Positions 10,884-21,699 of a DNA stretch of 64,000 nucleotides are shown here, piece by piece. Each line of letters opens with the position of its first letter. Position 1 is the stretch's first letter. Under the pieces are notes generated by a model. The model ran no database searches. It saw nothing but the letters and a program-made list of their open reading frames with translations, and was not told the origin of the DNA. The stretch is from the NCBI GenBank assembly GCA_948567375.1, contig OX419759.1:5362744-5426743 (forward strand). The letters run 5' to 3'. The position numbers and the translations under genes are program-made. The stretch comes from Lunularia cruciata. Its lineage: Eukaryota; Streptophyta; Marchantiopsida; Lunulariales; Lunulariaceae.

Positions 10884-12156
10884 TCAAGAGGAAAAGGAAG
10901 AGGGGTTAGGAACAAAGGGTTTCAACTTGGAAACATGAAAGATATGATGGATACGCATGTGACAAGGCAAGGCAAGTGGATAAGCAACAGGAGAGACAAT
11001 GTAGGTGATATCAAAGGGTCCTATCCAATTAGGAGCAAATTTACAAACTTGGGTATCAAGTGGGAGAGGGAGGTTACTAGAGGATAGCATGACTTTATCA
11101 CCAATTTCAAAGGTGTGATCATGACGATGGTGGTCCACATATTGTTTTTGGTGATTCTGAGCAATAAGGAGGTGAGACTTGGCTTGTTGGAGAGATTGGG
11201 ATATAGTTGTCAAGAATATGGAAGTATGAGACACCTAAGAGGGAAGGGGAGCAAGAATCTAGAACAAGCGGATCTTGGCCAAAATTGAGAAAGAAGGGAG
11301 AAAATCCGGTGCTTGCCTGTTTGGAATTGTTGTAGGCAAATTCTGGAGCTGCAAGACATTCATCTCAATTGGTATGGTGGACATTGACAAAGGCCCGTAA
11401 CATATCCTCCAATGTACGATCTGTGCGTTCAGTTTGCCCATCAGTTTGAGGATAATAGGCCGTGGACAAAGCAAGCTTGGTGCCGAGTATCTAGAAGAGT
11501 GCTTGCCAAAACTTCCCGGTAAATCGAGGATCACGGTCGGAGATGAGTACACATGGCATTTGATGATGCTTGAAGACATTGTCGAAGTAGATTTGCACTA
11601 AGGTTGGAGCATCCATGGTATCACAGGTTGGTGCAAGGTGAATTTGCTTACTAAGCTTATCCATAAACACCAAGATTACGGTGTGTCCTTGTTTTGTCTT
11701 TGGCAAGGATGTGATGAGATCCAAGCTCACATGCTCCCAGCAAGCGGATGGAATGGCAAGTAGTTGAAGGAGTCCACTCGGCTTTTGGTTGCTGACCTTG
11801 TTACATTGGCAACTCTTCCATGATCGAACAAAGTCTTGAACATCTTGTGTCATGTTGGGCCACCATCATTTTAAGGTCTTGTCCACTCCCATGTGACCAG
11901 CTATTGGTAAATCATGGGCTTCTTGAAGACGTACAAGTCGAAGATCACCTTTGGATGGAACATAGATATAGTCTGCATGGAATAAAAGGCTTTTCTTGAA
12001 GGAGAAGGTCTTGTACTCCTTGTTGTATGCTGTGAGATGACCGTGTACCATTTGGAAGAAGGGATCTTGTTGTAGAGCTGATTGAAACTCATTATGGATC
12101 TTAGGGTCAATGGACACCGTTGTAATTGCCGCCTTGATGAGAGGAAGAGCCTTCAA
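10884..12156 (-). pseudogene. Element C integrase
   Basis: Minus-strand frames 12156-11866 and 11853-11491 give the H2C2 region (EAHDLPIAGHMGVDKTL) and the core (CWEHVSLDLITSLPKTKQGH, then LISDRDPRFTGKFW). The catalytic Glu is present in [12 protein letters not shown] at about 11400-11460. Both Asp and the Glu of the D,D-E triad are visible, unlike in element B. Frameshifts still split the domain. Confidence 0.85.
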
Positions 12157-12159
12157 ATA

Positions 12160-13324
12160 AGATCGTCATGATAGAGCATCAGGGATGACATGGAACCGGA
12201 ACCGACCTTGTTTGTACTCAAGTTTGATGTCAAACAATAAGAGTTGCTCTTCACATCAATGATGCCAACTCTTCATGTGCTCCAAGTGTAAGGTCTGCAA
12301 CAATGGCTTGTGATCAATTCACAGGATCACTTGTTTCCCCAAGAGATAATACCTCCATACCTTGGTGGCATATACCATTGCAAGTTGTTCATGATCTCAA
12401 GCAGAGTAATTTCTTTCAACTATATTTAGTTGGTGAGACACAAAGGCAATAGGATGTAGTCCATCTGGAAATTCTTGTTGCAACGTAGCTCCAATTGCAA
12501 AGTTAGAAGCATCAAAATCAACCACACAAGGTAGTTGAGGATCATATGGTTGAAGAATGGGTCTTGAAGACACCATATGCTTTAACTTCTGAAATGCTTC
12601 TTCATGCTTGGTGGTCCACTAGAAGCTTGAGTTCTTTCCCAAGAGGTCAGTCAATGGTGCAACCACGTGAGCATAATAATGGATGCACCCTCGGTAAAAA
12701 CTGGCCAATCCATTGAATGCTTGTACCTTTGTAGCATCCTTTGGGGTAGGCCAATCAATATTGGCCTTGATCTTCTCTTCTTCCATCTTGATCCCCTCTG
12801 CTGAGATCTTATGACCCAAGAAGGTAACCTCCTTTTGCCAAAAAGCACACTTTGACTTCTTGCAATAAAATTTCCATTGTTGTAGCCATCTTAGGACTTC
12901 TCGCACACGATTCACATGTTCTACCTCTGTCCTACTATAGATTCAGATATCATCTAAGAACACCACCATGGACTGATCCAATAGTCCATCCAACATCCAA
13001 TGCATCTGATCCATGAAGACTACTAGAGCATTAGTGAGTCCAAAAGTTAGAACTCTCTACTCAAAATGTCCATACCTTGTGCGAAAGGTAGTCTTTTGCA
13101 CGTCTTCTCCTTCAATAGGAATTTGCCAATAGCCGCTATGAAGATCCAGCTTGGAAAAGTAGCGTGCTCCACTTAGTTGATCAAGCTGGTTATCTATCCA
13201 AGGCAAGGGATATGCATTCTTCACAGTTTGCTTATTGAGGTCACGGTAATCAATACAGAAACAAAGTCCTCCATCCTTCTTTGGAACAAATAGTACCGGT
13301 GGTCCCCAAGGAGAGGTACTTTGT
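12160..13324 (-). pseudogene. Element C reverse transcriptase palm to RNase H
   Basis: Read on the minus strand. The active site FLDDI lies at about 12948-12962, followed by KFYCKKSKCAFWQKEVTFLG and DWPTPKDATKVQAFNGLASF (12915-12619), then RNase H motifs (VVDFDASNFAIGAT, DHKPLLQTLHLEHMK) at 12560-12270. Stops and small indels are present. Confidence 0.8.
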
Positions 13325-14043
13325 TATATGAAATCCTTCTTCAACAACTCTGTAAGTGTTGCTTGCAACTCCTCCAACCCCTTTGGTGAGAGCCGATAGA
13401 TTGGTCTACTCATTGGAGTACTTCCTGGCAATAACTCAATCTTGAAGGGCATACCTTGATCGGAGGGTAATCCCTTTGGCAAATCATCCGGAAACACATC
13501 TGCAAACTCCAAAACTATCTGATCAACCATTGCTTGATGAGGCTCTTGGTACTCCTCAGATTGTTCTTGTGCAATCAGCTTGATCCACACCGCAAATACA
13601 GACTTATCTTCCTCCAAAGCTTGCTCTATGGTTACCTTCTTGGCCAACTTCCCATCTTGGGACTCATTTCCCTTCCAGATTTGCTCTATGGATACTTTCT
13701 CAAGAAACTTCCCATCTTGGGATTGACTATTCTTAGGTGTCTTACTCAGGGGTACTTCACAACCTAATTGGAAATTTTTACCTTGGTGTTGTACTTGAAT
13801 TTGTCGTCGGGTCCAATCAAATTGAACCTTATGACGTTCAAGCCAAGGTAGACCCAAAATGATATCATAGTGTAGAGGTGTCACAACAAACCTCATACAC
13901 TCCAAATACTCCTTCCCAATCTTGAAGGTAACAGGATGTGAGGTGCGGAATACAGAACATTTTCTACCATCCGCCATCATCAAACTACTTCCAAACACTG
14001 GCTTGATAAGAATACCCAATTCCTTTGCTACTTGCATAGACAT
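13324..14043 (-). pseudogene. Element C protease-RT N-terminal region (long open stretch)
   Basis: An uninterrupted 239-codon frame beginning MSMQVAKELGILIKP. It covers the post-catalytic half of the retropepsin domain (YDIILGLPWLERHKVQFDW), a linker with short repeats, and the RT start ([19 protein letters not shown]). The apparent Met start is probably only the first Met after a stop that separates it from gag. Confidence 0.8.
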
Positions 14044-14164
14044 GCAATTCTCTGAACTTCAAGAATAAACCAAAATCCTACAACCCCAATTAGATATCGT
14101 ACATTACAAGTGAAGCAAACTTGCATAGGTCAAGCTTTCAATCCCATTGGAACTAATCAAGCTC

Positions 14165-15297
14165 TTAGTAGGCGGCTTGAAATCTCCCCCTGGGATTCTT
14201 TGTTTCCATGATCATTCTGTTCCACAAACTCCATCTTGGCAACTTGTCGAGGTTGCTCATTCCTAAGTGGACATTCAGCAATATGATGTCTAACTTGGCG
14301 ACAATAAAAGCAACCTCTATTTTGTTGTAATTTTTCTCTATCTGTTGTACCAAGTGGTCTTTGTTAGATAGCATCAATCTCCATTGGTACCGGTTCTTCC
14401 ACTCTTGCGTAGTGTATTGGTAGGCTTTGTGGAGGTTGAGGTCAAGACCAAGTTGTCGCAACCAAGGAATCAAAATGCTTAGCCAATCGCATGGCTTCTT
14501 CTACATTTTGTGGCACCCGCATGGTCACCTCCAATTTGGTTCGTGACTTCAATCCTTGCACAAATCAATCCAGAACTTCACCTCCTTGGATATCTTGAAT
14601 TTGCATGATGATGTTTTGAAATTGTGTGATGTAGCTTCTCACTAAGTCAATCTGCCTCAACTCTACCAATTTATCTTGGGCGGCTTGGGTGGCATTTATA
14701 GTTTGAAATCGACCAAGTATTGCATCATTGAATTCTGTCCATGTCAAAATTGGTGTAACAATTTGTCGTTCAGCTCTTGCTACTCGGAATTGCCACCAAA
14801 GTTTTGCCACGCCATCTAATTGGCTAGAAGCCAAGAGAATTTATTTCTGTTTGTCTTGAAGATTGGTGGCTTCAAAGTAACATTCACAGTCAAACACAAA
14901 ATTCTCCACTGTGCCTGGAAGATTCTTGCCTTCAAACACCTTGGGCTTTGGAGATTGAATGTGATCTTCTCCATCTCGAACTGGCACTCTGTCTATCTAT
15001 TCTCGTCGTTGCTGGTCTTGTTCATCCAACAATCAAGTAAGATGCTCAATTTGTTGTTGCATTGCAAGGATAACATCTGGTATTGCCGCCGTTGCTACTA
15101 CTCTATTCCACTACCCTCAATTTATCTAGTTGATTAACACATAGATACAACACATCCATCGTTCTCCATAAGTTACAGTTGGAAGTATCAAGGATTCCTC
15201 TGACACGATGATCATATGTAGAAAATCTTGCCCAAATTGCAAGGTGATGAATTGTGTAAAATGATGCTTTGGTAATATCTGGACATGAAAGTCCCAA
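14165..15297 (-). pseudogene. Element C gag
   Basis: Minus-strand frames include LDGVAKLWWQFRVARAERQ and FNDAILGRFQTINATQAAQDKL (14834-14565), and a zinc-knuckle region near 14260-14330 whose first Cys pair is replaced. It is homologous to element B gag. The primer site lies just upstream (15355-15363). Confidence 0.8.
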
Positions 15298-15363
15298 TGG
15301 TTTGGTGGAAGTGGATTTGGTGGTCTATAAATTCCATCCATCCCATTCCTACTCTGATACCAA

Positions 15364-15785
15364 TATAAAAGGCCAAAACCGAGGAGAGAAATAAGAGAAT
15401 GGAAACTCACATTGGGACACTTGAATGAGGGAAAACTCCGAATGTTTAGCATGAGCTTTGGCTTTGGTATTTATAGGTAGCATACAAGACCCTTGAAGCT
15501 TCTCAAGAAGCTTCCTTGAGCTGCTTTCTTGGAGTGAAAGCCAAGTTAACCAGGAAACTTCTCAAGAAGCTTCCTTCTAGAAACCGCCTACTTGGCGTGC
15601 AAGCTAAGCTAGTTAGAAGCTTCTAGAAGCTTCCTTCTAGAAGCTACCTGCTTAGGGTGCAAGTTAACTAGTTGGGAAGCTTCCCAAGAAGCTTCTTAGA
15701 TGCTTCTAGAATATTCTAGGCTATTTGTCTTATTCTCTACTTTGTAAGCCCGGCCAACTTTGTCTCTAAATTCCATATTATTATA
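15364..15785 (-). repeat. 5' LTR of element C
   Basis: Reverse complement of the family LTR. The end dinucleotides have mutated (tataaaag for tgtaaaag, ttata for ttaca). The four-unit TTC/GAA array is at 15616-15633 and the TATA box at about 15467-15478. Confidence 0.9.
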
Positions 15786-16683
15786 GTGCAAAAAATCTCA
15801 GACCTTCCATTCCCTTCAAGCTTGACAAAGTTATGCCAATTCTTGGGATGGTTGGATAACATAAGAGGTTCATCTTCTCATTTTATTAACAAGGCTTATG
15901 CATTGACCATCTACATAAAGAAGGGTGTAGATTACATGGTGATTTTGGAGGACAAGGAGGCTCTCAAAGCTTTTGAGGAGCTCAAGCAATCCCTTGTTGT
16001 AGCTCCAATTCTTGCTAAACTTGATTGGAGTAAGCCTTTCATCCTCTACATGGATGCTTCTAATGTAGCTATAAGATGCACTCTTAGTCAATTAAACCAA
16101 GATAGTCATGATCATCCAGTAGCTTATGCTAGTAGGAAAATGGTTTCAATAGAAAAGGACTACTCTATCAAAAAGAGAGAAGGTGGCAGTGATCTTTGGT
16201 CTCAAGAAGTTGAGACACAACTTGATTGGAGTGAAAGCCACCATTGTCACGGATCACAAGGCTTTGAAGTACATCTTCAACAAGCCTAATGTTGAAGGGA
16301 GACTAGCAAGGTGGATGATACTCTTGTCTGAGTATGACTACACCATTGAGGAAAGGCCATGAAAGAAACATGCAAATGTTGATTTGTTATCTAGAGCCTA
16401 TGATCATGATGGAGATAAGCCAGTGGATGATTCCATCCCAGATGAGGAGCTCATGACAATCTCAGTCACTCAAGAGGTTCCAATGGAGTACAAGGAGATT
16501 GTGGATTTTTTGACAAGAGGTAACTATCTAGAAAGGATACATGCTAGGGAGAGGAAGGCCCTTGTAGCAAGATCTAGACCTTACACAATGGTTGAGTATA
16601 TTTTTTTCACCAAGGAGCAGATGGTCTACTTCAAAGAGCAATGGGTAAGAAGAGTCTCTCCTACTTATAAAGGAGTTTCATGA
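15786..16683 (+). pseudogene. Element A RT connection, RNase H and linker
   Basis: Continues the RT of element A after the C insertion: KISDLPFPSSLTKLCQFLGW, then SKPFILYMDASNVAIRCTL (RNase H with its first Asp), then PVAYASRKMVSIEKDYSIKK. A frameshift near 16190 follows, and the DHKALKYIF-type motif continues in another frame. A 100-codon open stretch (16384-16683) represents the RNase H-integrase linker. Confidence 0.8.
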
Positions 16684-17760
16684 AGGTTTAGTGTGTGGAG
16701 AACACTTTGCAAGAAAGGTGATTGCTTTCAAGATTCTAGATGCAAGTTACCATTGGGGAGGGATTTTCAAGGATTGTATTGATTATTGCAAAACTTGTCA
16801 TGTTTGTTAAGCTTTTGCTAAAAAGTCTACATCCACTCCACCACTTAGATCAATTCCATTGCTAGGACTTTTTGAGAAGTCAAGAATTGATTTTGTAGGT
16901 CCTCTCAATAGAAATCCAAGGAATAGTTGGTATATTGTGATAGTTACTGATTATCTTACCAAGTGGGTTGAGGCTAGACCATTGAGGGACAAGAATAAAG
17001 ATGAGGTTGGTAGATTTCTTTATGAACACATTATCACTAGGTTTAGATGCCCTTTGGAGTTGGTTTTTGATAGAGGAGGAGAGGTTACATGAAGCATTAC
17101 TACAACCATGCTACGGCATTTCTCTATTACACATAGAGTAACTACATCCTATAAGCCAAATTCCAATGGCTTGGCAAAGAGAACCAATCAGACCTTGTGC
17201 ATGATATTGGCCAAATATGCAGAAATGGAGGGGGCTAAACATCATTGGGACAAGAGGATTCATGCATTTTTGTGGGAGTATAGGACAATCGTGAAGACTT
17301 CCACTGGGTATTCTCCATTTCAATTGGTATATAGTATTGAATCTACCTTACCAATTCACTTTGATCTTCTTATGTTCCAAAATATTCATAGGAGATTGAA
17401 GAAAGCATAAGGAGGTGATGTAGAGAAGTCAAGGAAGGAACAACTCATGGAGTTGAAAGAGGCAAGAGCAGTTGCTATGGTTTGAGTGGAGCAAGCCCAA
17501 AGGAAACAAAAGGAGAGCTATGACAAGAGGCAAGGCAAGAAGAAGGTGAAGCCTTTCAAAGAAGGTGATTGGGTAATATTGTTTGATTTTATTTGATTTA
17601 AGAGAGTGCAAAAGAAGTTTTTGCCGAAGTACTTTGGACCTTTCATAGTGGAGAAGGTGTGGGAAAATTCCACCTATGATCTCAAGGAGTTGGGAGGAAG
17701 ACGCTTTGATAGGATTTACCATGATAAGTTGAAGATGTATCATAGAAGGTAGAGAGACCT
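16676..17760 (+). pseudogene. Element A integrase and pol C terminus
   Basis: The zinc region contains DYCKTCHVC near 16785-16808. The core reads RIDFVGPLNRNPRNSWYIVI (first Asp), then LVFDRGGEV (second Asp). NSNGLAKRTNQTL has Lys where the family has the catalytic Glu. A C-terminal block VQKKFLPKYFGPFIVEKV (GPF motif) lies near 17605-17660 and DRIYHDKLKMYHRR ends the frame. No chromodomain follows. Confidence 0.85.
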
Positions 17761-17800
17761 TCACTTTGAGGACAAAGTGAAAACTTAATCCGGGGGTAAA

Positions 17801-18450
17801 TGTAACACCCATTTGTGCATGTGTGTGATATTGTGATATTTAGCTTGGTATTACAAGTACTTGAGAGATATTATTTATATAGAGATAAAGGATGGTTCTA
17901 CATTAGTCATGATTAACTTGAGTTAGTCATAGCTAAGATAAAGGGCACCTTACTCTAGAGGAAGTGGAAAAGATGAGCACCACTAGTTTGGATCCTAGTA
18001 TGTTAACTTGGTATTATTCCTAGGTGTTTGGTTTTGAGGAAAGAGTTGAGAACTCTTGGGCCTGCAAGCCTTTATTTTTGGATTCTTCTATAGTCCAAGG
18101 ATAGCCCATGTAAAGGAATCCTTGACTAAGTGGTTGGGTCAAGATAAGATCACATGCTAGTGGAATATGCCCATGTGAATGGATATTCTCTTCTACTTTT
18201 TGACTTTACTTGACTTTTAGCCTTATAACTTGAGTTCCTATGGTTATTAGTAACTTTGTTACTCATCATCCTTTCATTTGAAACTATCTCTCTTTCTCAG
18301 TGAGTTCTCTAGTGAAAAATGTTTTGAGTCTTGGAGTGTTAACCTTGGAGGAGTATGATGGAGTTGAGGTTCCTTGCCTTCTTAGTCCATGATGCGTTAC
18401 CATAATAGCCATCAGAGGTTCATCTTGAGTGAGAGACAGGCCGGCTCACA
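17801..18450 (+). repeat. 3' LTR of element A
   Basis: TG...CA bounded and preceded by the polypurine tract. It lacks the TATA-containing block of about 40 bp found in the 5' LTR and in the solo LTR (deletion near 18258). Confidence 0.9.
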
Positions 18451-19608
18451 ATACTCAAAGGAACTTGCTTTCTAGATGGAATAGAGAGGCAACCAAGAGT
18501 GGAGTAAGAATCACCTATAGGGACCATCAAAGTAAAATCATTTGTTCAAGTATCTTAAGCAACCATGCTTCAGGTCATCGAGGTGGCAAGTACCATTGCC
18601 ACTTTCTAAATAGTGTTGCATCTCAAAGAAGGCTAAGGGGAGAGTGTAGAAAATTTGATTATGAGGAGGAAGATTGACCCACAATGGGTAAATGGGTAAA
18701 ACAAGGGGAGAGAATCATGTAATAGAGACATACAAAATATCCAAGGAAAAACAATGTGCTAAAATTTTCAATCTATTTTGTCAACATTTCTAGCAATATG
18801 TTGCAAAAATCATCTAAATATGTGAAAAATTGCAAAATGAACTCAAGAAAATAAAATTTCATCACAAAATTACTTTCTTCAAACTCAACTTTCAATTTCT
18901 GCCAAAGATTGATCTGAAAAGATTTTGATAACATGTAAGAACAAGTAGATGGCATACAGAAAGCTAAAATCAGGATATTCATGACCTCTACGTTCCGTGT
19001 TGCCATGCAGAAACAATTAGATGCAAGAAACTGCAGACAAGACAAAGAGATGACACCTTTTTGAGGCAACTTTTCACTGTTCAAGCAAGTGATCACCTCA
19101 AATCGTGAGAAAAAGGTCCGGCTCAAACAAGTCCTAGTAGTTTTTTGACATTTTTATGGTGGGTGGAGACGAAAGTCCAAAAAATGAATAAGTAATCATG
19201 AAATAGGTATAACAAGAAACAATGGCATTTATCCTCATTCATTTTCAGATATATGTTGTACATTCTTGTAATGTGAGCAAATCGCACTAATGCGTAATTG
19301 CTAGTTGGAATACTAAATTACCTCCAAGAAGTAATTTTTTAATTGAAGGACTTCAAAAGTGCGTTCCATATCCTTTTGGGTATTTAATTTGAGGTTTTCT
19401 GGCGACAGTAAATTTTATGATAATGAAATCAGAAGTAGAAGATTTCCTCTAGGAGAATCACATTAACCGCTTGACTGAAAAGTTTCCTGGACATAGCTTG
19501 CGGTGTGGTCCCCATGGGGGCTGGCAACATCAGGGGACAGTCCTAAGTCATTGCCAAGTAGACCTGGTCAGTGATTGTCCCAAATGCACGGGTTCCGGAA
19601 CTAACCCA
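18451..19608. repeat. Right part of DUP1 flank
   Basis: Homologous to 59490-60552. It contains no convincing gene. Relative to the other copy it has an extra, GC-richer block of about 155 bp at roughly 19447-19607, directly beside the Copia LTR end. It also has one copy of a unit of about 95 bp that is tandemly doubled in DUP2 (59485-59640). Confidence 0.8.
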
Positions 19609-19919
19609 TGCAAAAATGTTAACCAAAACCATTATGGTCATTTCTAGAATATTACATAAATAAATTACATGTTTATCACAACTCATTCACTCCACCTTAT
19701 GGTCAGAGTATTACGAAATGAGAAATGAGAGCGGAGATACCAAAGTTGACCAAAGAATGGTCCGTAAGACACAAGTCTTATTGCTATATATGTAGGAAGA
19801 GAAAGATATACAAGTATGATAAGTCTCCCTTCACTATAGATTTGAAGTGATGACTAATGCATAAACTGTCTCTCAAACACGAGCCGCTAAGAGTATTAGA
19901 TTGTGATACTCTACCTACA
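19609..19919 (-). repeat. 3' LTR of Copia G1
   Basis: 311 bp, TG...CA on the minus strand, preceded by a purine tract (clear as ttgagagagag in the second copy). It matches 60553-60858. Confidence 0.75.
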
Positions 19920-21560
19920 ATATCTTTCAAGCTACCATCAATATCTTTACGACTAGATGAGATATGAAATATTCAAATTTATCTCTAAGAAATGCTTTGG
20001 TGAAAATATCACCCACTTGCTGATATGTGGGAATATACTGCAGATCTATTTCTCCCGCCATTAATTCTTTCTAATAAAATGATAATGAACCTTGATATGT
20101 TTTTGGCGTGGTATGAACTATTGGATTGCTAGCGAGTTTAATGCTGCTGATGTTAAAATTACATTATAATGAAATGTATATCTAATGTCCCGTAAAAAAT
20201 GTGAAGCCACATTGATTCACATGTAGCATTAATGACACCCCTATATTCTGCTCTCTTGATAATAAAGCAACAATAGGTTGCTTCTTTGATGACCAACTAA
20301 TTGCATAAATTTTAAGGTTAGAAAGATTAATTGATGTTGATCTTCAACCTTGAGCACTTCCTGCCCAGTCTGCAGCAATGAAACCTAGTAAAATGGGTAA
20401 CCCACTGGACTTAATAGTGAAGATCAAATTGGATGGTAAACTTCACATAAGGTAAAATCCTTTTGGCTATGTCAAGATGAGACTACCTTGGTGATCGTAT
20501 AAATTGACTCACTAATCCAACAACCTAGCTTAGATCTGGTTAGTAAGAGTCAAATAAATCAGATTTCCAACAATCTCTCTGGACATATTTGGATCAGCAA
20601 ACACCTCAAAATCTTTGGCATTTAACTTCACAGAAGTGGAGACAGGAGTAGAAACAGGCTTACAAGCTATCATACCAAACTTCTCCAACATGTTGAGAGA
20701 ATATTGATGTTGTAGTAACCAAAGCTCATTGCCATCTTGAATAAACTAAATACCCAAGAAGGATTTGAGTTCTCCTAAGTCCTTCATGTAGACATGACCT
20801 TTCAACTGATCTTGTACTTGCAGAATGGGATCTTGACAATTGCAAGTAATGATCAGGTCATCAACATAGATGAGAAATAAAACCATATTTTAAACCAACT
20901 TGTTGTCTGTATATCAAAGAATCTAAACTGCACACTTGATATCCAATGGATGAAAGATAGGAACTTATCTTTGCATTCCAAGCTTGTGGAGCTTGCTTAA
21001 GTCTATAAAGAGACCTTTTCAATAAAAATTTTTTTTTGGATATATTTGATCTTCATATCCAAGTGGTTAGAGCATGGAGACCTTCTTCTCCAAACGTTCA
21101 TTAAGGAAATTGTTATTAAAGTCCATGTGATAGAGCTTCCACTTATTTAAAGTGCCAAAATGCAGAGAGTATGAATTGGTAGCATCTTGGCAACGTGGCT
21201 AATTGTCTCATCAAAATCAATTTCATATTGTTGTGACTAGCACTTTACTATGAGTCTTGTTTTGTACTTACTCATGGAACCAACAAAATTTCTCTTAATC
21301 TTAAAAATCCACATATAGTGAATTGCCTTCTTATTGAGATGTAAATCCATCAACTCTCATGTTTTTTGGTGATTTAGTGCTTCAACTAACTTCAACTTCA
21401 AGCTTCATGGCTTGAACCAATCTGCATGATGCATCAGTTCCTCATCATTTGGTTTTTGGTCTTGTATAGCCTTTACAATAAAAACAGTTCAACTTGAAAA
21501 TTTCTAATTGGTATTTGACCCTTGAAATTTTTCCTTCTCTATTCAAGTTGAGAAACACAA
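19920..21560 (-). pseudogene. Copia G1 RT and RNase H
   Basis: Minus-strand reading gives SLNMLEKFGMIAC near 20670-20705, ELKSFLGIQFIQDG near 20740-20785 and LFLIYVDDLIITCNCQD near 20835-20885, with the catalytic YVDD intact. C-terminal RNase H is at 19985-20320. Multiple stops and indels. The equivalent of the open 96-codon RT piece of the second copy (61563-61853) is interrupted here. Confidence 0.85.
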
Positions 21561-21699
21561 CTTGTAGAGTCATCTAAATTAAGCAAAATTTCTGAATTAC
21601 ATTGTTGACTAACCATCTATTCTAACAAAGGATGAGAAATATTAGTGGATAAAGTAGGGAGTAAATGTCCAAATGTCTTGTGGGTTGAAGACTTGGAAT

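Larger units (their letters stand above)
10268..15785 (-). mobile_element. Element C: Ty3/Gypsy chromovirus (family B) nested in the RT of element A
   Basis: Full length, minus orientation. On the plus strand the 3' LTR is 10268-10634 and the 5' LTR 15364-15785; the primer site (ctgatacca on plus) is at 15355-15363. Target-site duplicates are gtgcg (10263-10267) and gtgca (15786-15790). The single difference is CpG to CpA, as deamination would give. The reading frame of element A continues across the two duplicates (VDLEKV into KISDLPFPSSL), which independently proves the insertion. It belongs to the same family as element B and is better preserved. Confidence 0.95.
793..18450 (+). mobile_element. 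Element A: Ty3/Gypsy LTR retrotransposon, non-chromovirus (Tat/Athila-like), doubly interrupted
   Basis: The LTRs start TGTAACACCC and end GGCTCACA. The 5' LTR is 793-1375 plus 6967-7079, split by element B. The 3' LTR is 17801-18450. A polypurine tract (aatccgggggtaaa) lies at 17787-17800. The domain order is gag, protease, RT, RNase H, integrase, which is Gypsy order, and no chromodomain follows the integrase. The RT active site reads FIDDFCVYG, a form I associate with Tat/Athila-type elements; that lineage call is an inference. Element C interrupts the RT at 10268-15785. Left and right flanks are gtaa and atac, an imperfect duplication. The uninterrupted target is preserved near 59480-59500. 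No clear tRNA primer site was found after 7079. Confidence 0.9.

Noticed and set aside
793..18450. Element A as an endogenous pararetrovirus or env-bearing retrovirus
   Set aside because: It has LTRs, Gypsy domain order and a polypurine tract; no movement-protein or envelope-like frame follows the integrase.
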